Part shown: positions 1 through 5,076 of the stretch, piece after piece
Layout: each line of letters begins with the position of its first letter
Numbering within the stretch: the first letter of the stretch is position 1
Notes under the pieces: model-generated
What the model saw: the letters and a program-made list of their open reading frames with translations, nothing else
What the model was told of the DNA's origin: nothing
The model's database searches: none
Made by a program: the position numbers and the translations under genes
Assembly: GCA_028717025.1 (NCBI GenBank)
Contig: JAQUOR010000043.1
Span: 1 to 10,360, forward strand
Direction: 5' to 3'
Source: Candidatus Omnitrophota bacterium
GTDB lineage: Bacteria; Omnitrophota; Gorgyraeia; Duberdicusellales; 4484-171
DNA length: 10,360 nt

Positions 1-809
1 TCGCTCCAGACGTTCCAGCAACAGCCTAACACCCTGCCGTCCCAGTTAATACGCGGATTATGCCAAAGCGAATAGCACGTGCCCCTGACATAACTTTTTC
101 CGGTATTTACTTCATATTCTTCACGGGTAACCGCAGGCCAGCCGGTCTGAGCCAATACGAATTCTCTGTTCCTTATCGGCGAATAATTAGAATCCCAGGA
201 CATTTTGGGAGAAAACTCCATATTCAAATCTTGCGCCATTTTACGAGCCTTAGGTAGCTCATGCTCGTTATGACCAAACACGATGAATTGCCACGTTAAT
301 CGTGGAAATTCGGAAGAAAATTTATCTTTAAATTGATTTATTAATTTTATATTTCTAATAACCGTATCGAAATTTCCTCCTACTCTATACTGCGCGTATG
401 TTTCTTGCGTAGCGCCATCGACGGAACAGGTAAGAGAATAAAAATTATTTTTTACGAGCGCCTCAAGCATTTCTTCTGTAGCATAATTCAAATTAACACC
501 CACGCTGCAGGAAATTTTAATTTTTTTTAGGTGAGCATATCCAAGGATGGGCACTATCTCTGGATTTAAAAACATCTCTCCTATATTATCAAATTCAATA
601 TGATTAACTCGGGGAGCCGAATCAAGAAGTCTCCGGAAATTCAACAATGTCAGATAACCGCTGCCAACTCTTGATACATAGCCCATTGTCGTTGCAGGAC
701 ACCGGGGGCATTTAAGCTGACACAACGAACAAGAATCAACATAAATAACCATTGGTTTCTTTAACATACCGTTGCCCAATCGCTCTTGCACCGGGTCATG
801 ATTGCTCAT
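1..809 (-). CDS. Radical SAM/SPASM-domain protein, 3' end beyond the window
   Basis: An open minus-strand frame runs off the left edge, leaving about 269 residues visible. Near the N-terminus is CSLCQLKCPRC, which supplies the CxxxCxxC motif (C30, C34, C37 from the start used here) that binds the radical SAM 4Fe-4S cluster. Further on are SVDGATQETYAQYRVGG, typical of SPASM-type radical SAM enzymes, and close to the edge INWDGRVLGCCWN, the beginning of a Cys-rich SPASM domain for auxiliary clusters. Such proteins modify peptides or small molecules; the substrate cannot be told from sequence. The start is uncertain: ATG at 807-809 gives MSNHDPVQERLGNG before the core, ATG at 765-767 gives a shorter form, and ATG at 831-833 is also in frame. 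None has a convincing Shine-Dalgarno. An in-frame TGA lies just upstream, and the 5' end may be frameshifted (see 810-889). The preceding gene is an oxidoreductase. Confidence 0.88.
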   Translation of the reverse strand, partial: MSNHDPVQERLGNGMLKKPMVIYVDSCSLCQLKCPRCPATTMGYVSRVGSGYLTLLNFRRLLDSAPRVNHIEFDNIGEMFLNPEIVPILGYAHLKKIKISCSVGVNLNYATEEMLEALVKNNFYSLTCSVDGATQETYAQYRVGGNFDTVIRNIKLINQFKDKFSSEFPRLTWQFIVFGHNEHELPKARKMAQDLNMEFSPKMSWDSNYSPIRNREFVLAQTGWPAVTREEYEVNTGKSYVRGTCYSLWHNPRINWDGRVLGCCWNVWS

Positions 810-889
810 GGCGCACCAAGCACCATATGTCATAGGGAATCATATACTTTGGGCACCGGACACAAGCCTTTTTGCGTCGACATAGACAT
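810..889 (-). pseudogene. Possible frameshifted 5' extension of the radical SAM gene
   Basis: Upstream of the radical SAM frame, two other frames hold protein-like pieces. One begins MSMSTQK (ATG at 887-889); another reads ACVRCPKYMIPYDIWC. If the A5 run at 869-873 is shortened by one base and one copy of the 7-base tandem duplication at 813-825 (minus strand TGGTGCT then TGGTGCG) is removed, these pieces join the radical SAM frame as one Cys-rich N-terminus leading into AMSNHDPVQERLG. This is a reconstruction made by eye. The alternative is plain non-coding spacer with chance reading frames, so confidence is low. Confidence 0.25.
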
Positions 890-989
890 GCTCAGCTTGG
901 GACACGAACGCTTTGGCCGTCTCAATTTTAACTAATAGCAATGCAGCATTAAAATATTATACATAAATAATAACGGCTCTACGACACGC

Positions 990-1068
990 TCTGCTTTACG
1001 CAGATGGCACGGGGCTTTACGCCTCTTGTTCGACAATCGCCAATCGATACATTACTGTCGGCACAAGA
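990..1068 (-). other. Hairpin cluster in the 810-1098 spacer
   Basis: The spacer between the oxidoreductase and the radical SAM gene contains three successive inverted repeats, read here on the minus strand. The first is a long imperfect stem: TCTTGT (1063-1068), CGACA (1056-1060) and ATCG (1045-1048) pair with CGAT (1036-1039), TGTCG (1031-1035) and ACAAGA (1024-1029). The second is GGC-GTAAA-GCC (1013-1023). The third is TCTGC-GTAAA-GCAGA (990-1004). The last two share the same GTAAA loop and the 9-mer GCGTAAAGC. This could be a structured leader RNA for the radical SAM gene, a small RNA, or a decayed repeat. I recognise no Rfam family. Beyond this and the possible gene fragment at 810-889, I see nothing in the spacer. 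Confidence 0.4.
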
Positions 1069-1098
1069 AAACGCATGAACAAAATGCTTATTTTTTGC

Positions 1099-2088
1099 TC
1101 ATAGAGATTTGATAATTTTGCCGTTCAGGCGCAATGAATGTTCTGCCGCGTTCAAAACCTGCAGCACGTCGACGCCTTCCCGGCCGTCAGTATGGGGTGT
1201 CGCGCCTCGCGCAATGCAATCGATAAAATGCCGACACTCCATTTTAAGCGGTTCTTCCATTTTGAACGGGATGATCTTTTTTCTTCCTTTGCAGGCGAAG
1301 GGGATTTCCTTTTGCCAAGAAATCATGCGGGAATAAAACGTGAGTTTATGCACACTTAAATCATCAAACACCGCCATCCCCTTATCCCCCACAACAATCA
1401 ATTTCTGTTCTTTGCAGGGATGAAGCCACGACACAAAGATGTGAGCTTTTATGTTCCGGGAAAAGCCAAGCGTAGTAAGTGTCGTATCATAAATCCCTTT
1501 TTGAAGACATTTTAAACCAAACGCACCCACCTCTTTTGGATATTTTCCCAAAAGCATGAGTATACACGAAATATCATGGGGAGCGAAGCTCCACAAAACA
1601 TTTTCCTCCTGACGAAATCTTCCAATATTTAAACGGTGGGAATATACATAGCTCACTTTTCCCAAAGCACCGCGATCGAGCATTTGTTTTAGCTTCAGCA
1701 CCGCAGGATGGTAATGCAGAATATGGCCCACCATCAAAATCACACCCTTTTTTTCCGATAGGCTCATTAACGTCTTTGCGTCTTTTACGAAAAGCGAAAG
1801 AGGTTTCTCGACAAACACATGTTTTCCGGCGGCGAGAGCCTCTTTGGCCAATCTAAAATGGGTCACCGCGGGAGTAGAAATAACTACCGCATCAATTTCT
1901 GCATCCTTTACAACGCTGTTAAAGTCACAAGTAACATGAATACCGGGAACATTTTTTGCGTAATCGCGCAGTACTTTCTTGTCGTTATCGCAAACAGTCT
2001 TTAAAACTTTCAGTTCATTGAGGCACCGTACCAAATTTTTTCCCCAATGGCCTGCGCCAACGACTGCAACTTTAATTTTCTTGTTCAT
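1099..2088 (-). CDS. Gfo/Idh/MocA family NAD(P)-dependent oxidoreductase
   Basis: This 329-residue protein has the two-domain layout of the Gfo/Idh/MocA family. The N-terminal Rossmann fold opens with VAVVGAGHWGKN (GxGxxG at 11-16), followed by the family hallmark EKP at 94-96, which contributes the conserved Lys. The C-terminal alpha/beta domain contains WSFAPHDIS (166-174), with the His-Asp pair typical of sugar-nucleotide dehydrogenases. The stretch around HILHYHPAVLKLKQ, GALGKV and NIGRFRQEENVLW resembles the WlbA/WbpB group, which oxidises C3 of UDP-GlcNAc-uronate for surface polysaccharide; the exact substrate is inference. Length is normal for the family. The ATG (2086-2088) has no clear Shine-Dalgarno, and it overlaps the TGA of a short PP-loop frame in an ATGA arrangement, so reinitiation after that frame is possible. 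A radical SAM gene lies downstream. Confidence 0.92.
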   Translation of the reverse strand: MNKKIKVAVVGAGHWGKNLVRCLNELKVLKTVCDNDKKVLRDYAKNVPGIHVTCDFNSVVKDAEIDAVVISTPAVTHFRLAKEALAAGKHVFVEKPLSLFVKDAKTLMSLSEKKGVILMVGHILHYHPAVLKLKQMLDRGALGKVSYVYSHRLNIGRFRQEENVLWSFAPHDISCILMLLGKYPKEVGAFGLKCLQKGIYDTTLTTLGFSRNIKAHIFVSWLHPCKEQKLIVVGDKGMAVFDDLSVHKLTFYSRMISWQKEIPFACKGRKKIIPFKMEEPLKMECRHFIDCIARGATPHTDGREGVDVLQVLNAAEHSLRLNGKIIKSL

Positions 2089-2165
2089 TTTAATAAAATC
2101 TTTACCGCAGAATCGAGCCCGCCGGATAAAAGGGTTGCTGCTTTTTTCCTAAATTCAGGACACAA
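2085..2165 (-). pseudogene. PP-loop ATPase stump (SGGLDS motif), 26 codons
   Basis: Just upstream of the oxidoreductase an open frame reads FRKKAATLLSGGLDSAVKIL before its stop. The SGGLDS core, preceded by a basic and hydrophobic strand, is the pyrophosphate-binding PP-loop seen at the N-terminus of QueC, GuaA-type and tRNA-thiolation enzymes. The frame stops 13 residues after the motif begins, far too short for an enzyme of usually 200 residues or more. It begins immediately beside a repeat element, after an in-frame TGA at 2169-2171, with only a TTG (2163-2165) available as start. Its TGA (2085-2087) overlaps the oxidoreductase ATG. The simplest reading is the decayed 5' end of a PP-loop gene. 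queD lies about 400 bases away, so queC is one possible source, but a tRNA-thiolation-like protein fits as well. A chance match cannot be excluded. Confidence 0.45.
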
Positions 2166-2315
2166 GACTCAAGACACAGGCTACAAGTTTAATTTCCAAT
2201 AACCAATTTCCAAATTCCAAATAATCTCCAATATCCAAATCCCAAATTTTCCCATTGGTTATTGGTGCTTAGGATTTATTTGGTTATTGGGATTTTGTGC
2301 TTGATTATTTATCAA
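2161..2315. repeat. A/T-rich intergenic repeat with TTGGTTATTGG inverted and direct copies
   Basis: The spacer between the DUF2007-type gene and the oxidoreductase is low-complexity and palindromic. CCAATAACCAAT (2196-2207) is a perfect inverted copy of ATTGGTTATTGG (2254-2265). TTGGTTATTGG occurs again in direct orientation at 2280-2290. AAATCCCAA (2237-2245) pairs with TTGGGATTT (2287-2295). The left end (about 2161-2190) has loosely repeated ACAAG units such as GGCTACAAG; GCTACAAG also occurs, inverted, near 5061-5075. It carries no gene and looks like a dispersed non-autonomous repeat, though copies elsewhere in the genome cannot be checked here. Confidence 0.75.
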
Positions 2316-2338
2316 TCCCCAAAGCCTGCAGCGAATCG

Positions 2339-2548
2339 CTATATATCGCGCAAAATCTCCTGCGCTTTCGTAAGGTCTTCTTTCTTGATTAAAAGCTTAG
2401 CGGTCTGAGCATAAAGCATATGAGGCCTGCAGCCGCCGCAATCGTCTGCAACGACAACGCCCTCTATCCCGTTTCTCCAAAGCAGATCCCTTGCCATCTC
2501 TGCTTCGTGTCTTTTAAGAAATTCCTTAACGGTTACTAAATCTTCCAT
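2339..2548 (-). CDS. DUF2007-type small protein (putative signal transducing protein)
   Basis: This is a protein of about 70 residues that reads through LVTVKEFLKRHEAEMARDLL, then GIEGVVVADDCGG, and ends LLIKKEDLTKAQEILRDI. That is the layout of DUF2007 (PF09413) proteins: a beta strand, a helix carrying EAE-type residues, a second strand for the 'GI-ahv-d' segment, and a C-terminal 'V..ed..kA.eil' helix. Family proteins are soluble, about 60-80 residues, and of unknown molecular role. I prefer ATG at 2546-2548; the TTG one codon earlier (2549-2551) is also open. The start follows a T8 run and has no Shine-Dalgarno. The Cys pair in DDCGGCRPH is an addition I would not expect in most members. 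It lies 37 bases after queD and probably shares its transcript. Confidence 0.8.
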   Translation of the reverse strand: MEDLVTVKEFLKRHEAEMARDLLWRNGIEGVVVADDCGGCRPHMLYAQTAKLLIKKEDLTKAQEILRDI

Positions 2549-2585
2549 CAAAAAAAATGTGTTAAAATGAGGCCTTTAGGTATGC

Positions 2586-2954
2586 CTATTCCTGATAAAT
2601 AGCGCAGGAATTTTCCGTTTCCCACACGCGTATTTCAACTAAGCGGCAATTCTTTTGCGCTACGCTGCCTTTGAGGTTAATGAATATAAAACGGGCGATT
2701 TCTTCTGAACTAGGATTGTGTGTAGTAAAATATTTTATTTCATTTAAGTGTTTATGATCAAGCTCTTCCAAAACAACGGCGGTCAGTTTCTTTAAATCGC
2801 TGAAATCAAGCACCAAGCCGGCAGAGTCGACATTCGCCGCACTCACGACCACTTCCACTTTCCAGTTATGCCCGTGCAAAGCTTCGCATTTACCTTTATA
2901 TTCGCGTAACGAATGTGCGGCACTGAAATGAGAGATTATTTTTAGTTTATACAT
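2586..2954 (-). CDS. queD: 6-carboxy-5,6,7,8-tetrahydropterin synthase (QueD)
   Basis: QueD converts 7,8-dihydroneopterin triphosphate to 6-carboxytetrahydropterin, an early step toward preQ0 and the tRNA base queuosine. The 122-residue length is normal. The zinc site is intact: H14 in FSAAHS and H27/H29 in ALHGHNW. The catalytic Cys is C23 in GKCEALHGHN, the Cx3HxH arrangement typical of QueD rather than of animal PTP synthase. LDHKHLNE (65-72) supplies the conserved Asp-His pair, and VWETENSCAIY (110-120) the Glu that anchors the pterin. The ATG overlaps the last 8 bases of murI, so translation is probably coupled to murI. No other complete queuosine gene is visible, though a PP-loop stump at 2085-2165 may derive from a queC-like gene. 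Confidence 0.93.
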   Translation of the reverse strand: MYKLKIISHFSAAHSLREYKGKCEALHGHNWKVEVVVSAANVDSAGLVLDFSDLKKLTAVVLEELDHKHLNEIKYFTTHNPSSEEIARFIFINLKGSVAQKNCRLVEIRVWETENSCAIYQE

Positions 2955-3744
2955 GGTTCACTATTTTTGGCTTAGAAATATTTCTTTGCAGAAACAGACG
3001 GGCCAACTTCGTAAAGCCCTTTGATTCATCGGTTACATAAAATTCTTTTCTACCGACACTTTTACTGTGGTTTAAAAGATCGTTTTCGGCCAGGACGGTT
3101 TTGGCATGAAGCGCAACTTCCTGGGCAGAATCGACGATGCGCACATTTCTTAAGTATGCGCCGATTTCTTTCTTTAGGAGCGGGTAGTGGGTACAGCCAA
3201 GAATAAGCGTATCTACACCTTTAAGCCTTAAATGTTCCAAATACATCGCGATAATACTCTTCGCGATCTTTCCCTCCACGATACCTTCTTCCACCAAGGG
3301 CACAAAGAGAGGGCAACTTTGAGAATAAACCTTTAAAGTTTTATCGCGTTTTACGAGCGCTTTTTCGTAACTGCCGCTTCCTATCGTCGAACGAGTGCCG
3401 ATGATGCCGACTTTTTTTGTCTGGGAGACTGCTAATGCCTTATTGGCGCCTGCCTCGATAACTCCTAAGATCGGAACGCTGAAAATACCCTGGAGATAAT
3501 CGAGCGCCAGACTCGAAGCAGTATTACAGGCAACAACGACAATTTTTACCTTTTTCTTTAAAAGGAAAAGTATATTCTCCGTGCTGAATTTTATAATGGT
3601 GGATTTTGATTTATTCCCATACGGTACGCGCGCGGTGTCTCCAAGATAAATAATATGCTCCCCGGGCATCAAACGTTCAATTTCCCGCAAGACCGTCAGC
3701 CCCCCCACTCCGGAATCGAAAATACCTATCGGTTTATTATTCAT
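2947..3744 (-). CDS. murI: Glutamate racemase
   Basis: MurI interconverts L- and D-glutamate, supplying D-Glu for peptidoglycan stem peptides in the cytoplasm. The 265-residue protein is a full-length member. It starts PIGIFDSGVGGLTVLREIER, with the catalytic acid D10 and S11. The two catalytic Cys are both present: C73 in VVACNTASSLAL and C184 in LILGCTHYPLL, the latter followed by the conserved H186. GDTARVPYGNKS (35-46) and PLVEEGIVEG (149-158) are further family motifs. The ATG follows a T-rich stretch without a Shine-Dalgarno. It is the first gene of a likely murI-queD-DUF2007 operon, and follows another cell-wall gene, the amidase, after a 116-base spacer with an inverted repeat. Confidence 0.96.
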   Translation of the reverse strand: MNNKPIGIFDSGVGGLTVLREIERLMPGEHIIYLGDTARVPYGNKSKSTIIKFSTENILFLLKKKVKIVVVACNTASSLALDYLQGIFSVPILGVIEAGANKALAVSQTKKVGIIGTRSTIGSGSYEKALVKRDKTLKVYSQSCPLFVPLVEEGIVEGKIAKSIIAMYLEHLRLKGVDTLILGCTHYPLLKKEIGAYLRNVRIVDSAQEVALHAKTVLAENDLLNHSKSVGRKEFYVTDESKGFTKLARLFLQRNISKPKIVNHV

Positions 3745-3767
3745 ATAAAAACAAATATGATTACAGC

Positions 3768-3814
3768 GATTAGAAAAAGATCACGGAGATACCCGAAATG
3801 GATCTTTTATAATC
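3768..3814. repeat. Inverted repeat between the amidase and murI genes
   Basis: GATTAGAAAAAGATC (3768-3782) is a near-perfect inverted copy of GATCTTTTATAATC (3801-3814). The inner 8 bases AAAAGATC/GATCTTTT match exactly, with an 18-base loop. Flanking sequence repeats the GATTA/TAATC theme (near 3759-3763, 3819-3823 and 3830-3834). It could act as a weak transcript barrier or be a short palindromic repeat of the genome. The stem is A/T-rich, so it is not a classic intrinsic terminator. Confidence 0.6.
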
Positions 3815-3860
3815 ACCGTAATCGTTCTCCTAATCTTTGGAATCAATTGCTAACCTGATT

Positions 3861-4892
3861 CTACTTGTTATTTTTCTGCGTAAAATAATTAGTATTTTTA
3901 TTTAACGACGCTACCCCCAAGGCAATCGCTTCGGCGATTTGCTTCTGATACGACGTTCGTTGCAGTACTTTTTCTTCATAACTGTTACTTATATAGCCCA
4001 TTTCAACCAGCACCGAAGGCACATAGGCGAGCCGCAAAACATAAAATGGAGCCTTCTTAGGAGATTTTACCCTAAATCCCAGGTTTTTAAATGAAAAATA
4101 TAACGATTGCGAAAGGTCTATGGATACCGCATAATTTTTAATAAGAAGCATGTCCCAAAGGATAGTGCGAGCATCAAAAGGCAGATCGTCCTTCCAAAAC
4201 CCCTCGTTCCTGGCAAGCTCAACAGCGCGCTCTTCACTATTAAACCGGGAAGGAGAAAGGTAATAAATTTCAACGCCGTTTAATTTCCGGGAACGGCTGG
4301 CATTGGTATGGATGCTGACAAAAAGATCGGCATTGTATTCTTTTGCTATTTCAACACGCCTCTGCAAAGTTAGATATTCATCATCCGGACGCGTCAAGAT
4401 CACCTTGTATCCTTTTTCTTCTAATGCTTCTTTTAAACGTTTTGCCACGTTTAAATTCAAACCTTTTTCCTTTAAACCATGACGGGACATTGCTCCGGGA
4501 TCGCGACCCCCATGACCCGCGTCAATGACAATCGTTTTAAGATTTAAGGAGGGTTCAAATTTCATGATCTCTTTCGACGAGATCAATCTCTCAATCTCCT
4601 TGGGGACATAGATGGAACCCTTTAGATAAAAAGGATACCCTTTAAGTGAGAAAAAATCACCGTTGATATATACAACCGAAGAATTCAGGAGCATGCGAAT
4701 CTCTTTGCCGGGAGACGAAACACTGACAATATCATCCAAGGTATCGAAATCATACTGAAAACCGTATTTTTTGCAAAGATCGGAAATAGTAGTGTAGTTT
4801 GAAGCAACGTAATGTCCGGGGAAATTTCTATGGGGCGCGGTGGCACATGCGGTCAGAAATATAAGAAATACAAGCAAGAAAGCTCTTTTCAT
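3861..4892 (-). CDS. N-acetylmuramoyl-L-alanine amidase, lipoprotein (Amidase_3)
   Basis: This 343-residue zinc enzyme should cut the amide bond between MurNAc and the stem peptide, remodelling peptidoglycan in the periplasm. The N-terminus MKRAFLLVFLIFLTAC is a lipoprotein signal peptide with an LTAC lipobox and C16 as the lipidated residue, so the mature protein should be membrane-anchored. Residues about 25-110 form a small domain I cannot assign firmly; it has VVYINGDFFSLKGYPFYLKG, like the ligand-type repeats found before some amidases. The Amidase_3 domain spans about 118-332: H127 in VIDAGHGGRDPG, E142 in KEKGLNLNVA, H195 in FVSIHTNAS and E297 in VEMGYISNS are the expected zinc ligands and catalytic Glu. 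The ATG lies only 8 bases past a TATAAT box. It lies between pgi and murI. Confidence 0.94.
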   Translation of the reverse strand: MKRAFLLVFLIFLTACATAPHRNFPGHYVASNYTTISDLCKKYGFQYDFDTLDDIVSVSSPGKEIRMLLNSSVVYINGDFFSLKGYPFYLKGSIYVPKEIERLISSKEIMKFEPSLNLKTIVIDAGHGGRDPGAMSRHGLKEKGLNLNVAKRLKEALEEKGYKVILTRPDDEYLTLQRRVEIAKEYNADLFVSIHTNASRSRKLNGVEIYYLSPSRFNSEERAVELARNEGFWKDDLPFDARTILWDMLLIKNYAVSIDLSQSLYFSFKNLGFRVKSPKKAPFYVLRLAYVPSVLVEMGYISNSYEEKVLQRTSYQKQIAEAIALGVASLNKNTNYFTQKNNK

Positions 4893-4900
4893 AACAAAGG

Positions 4901-4928
4901 ATTATATCATTCATTATATAAAAAGCAA
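4901..4928 (-). promoter_or_regulatory. Candidate sigma70-type promoter of the amidase gene
   Basis: On the minus strand, TTGCTT (4923-4928) and a perfect TATAAT (4901-4906) are separated by 16 bases. The amidase ATG (4890-4892) begins 8 bases after the -10 box, so a start site at the usual distance would give a leader of only a few bases or none, and there is no Shine-Dalgarno. The region is A/T-rich, so a chance match is possible. Confidence 0.5.
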
Positions 4929-4962
4929 ACATCCAAGCTTCAGGCTGCAGGTAATGAGACTT

Positions 4963-5076
4963 GTCTTTTTTGTTCCTCAAAAAAGACTTAGCCGAATTAT
5001 CCCCGGAGGGGACAAAATGGCTTTGGCCTAAAGGAAGCCAAACCACGGCCTTCTGGCCGGCTTGTAGCTTGTAGCT
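4963..5076. repeat. Multi-hairpin intergenic element between pgi and the amidase gene
   Basis: Four inverted repeats stand in a row. GTCTTTTTTG/CAAAAAAGAC (4963-4972 and 4978-4987) is a perfect 10-base stem with a 5-base loop. TCCCC-GGA-GGGGA is at 5000-5012. TGGCTT/AAGCCA is at 5018-5023 and 5035-5040. CGGCC-TTCT-GGCCG is at 5046-5059. They are followed by two and a half copies of the 7-mer CTTGTAG (5061-5077), which touch the pgi stop codon. The layout suggests a dispersed repeat or a structured 3' end of the pgi transcript. No stem is followed by a proper T run on the minus strand, so I do not call a terminator. Confidence 0.65.

Noticed and set aside
60..257. Plus-strand 65-codon open frame at the left edge
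   Set aside because: It is antisense to the radical SAM/SPASM coding frame, which carries clear family motifs over the same bases.
869..960. Short minus-strand frame reading AKAFVSQAEHVYVDAKRLVSG upstream of the radical SAM gene, as a separate small gene
   Set aside because: Only about 34-38 codons, no ATG start and no recognisable family; it competes with the frames used in the frameshift reconstruction.
900..1020. Possible c-di-GMP-I (GEMM) riboswitch, from GGCGTAAAGCCCCGTGCC on the minus strand
   Set aside because: Only one half of the core resembles the consensus. The GGGCAAACC-type 5' segment and the 3' tetraloop-receptor pattern are not seen, so I keep it only as an unassigned structured region.
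2552..2585. Terminator between queD and the DUF2007-type gene, suggested by AGGCCT and a T8 run
   Set aside because: AGGCCT is a short palindrome with no loop-forming stem, and the T run lies about 15 bases away, directly before the next start codon.
4963..4987. The perfect 10-base hairpin as an intrinsic terminator for pgi
   Set aside because: The stem is A/T-rich, and on the minus strand it is followed by AAGTCTC rather than a T run.
4828..5046. A 72-codon minus-strand open frame over the pgi-amidase spacer and amidase start
   Set aside because: It reads through the hairpin element and promoter, overlaps the well-supported amidase N-terminus in another frame, and has no family-like sequence.
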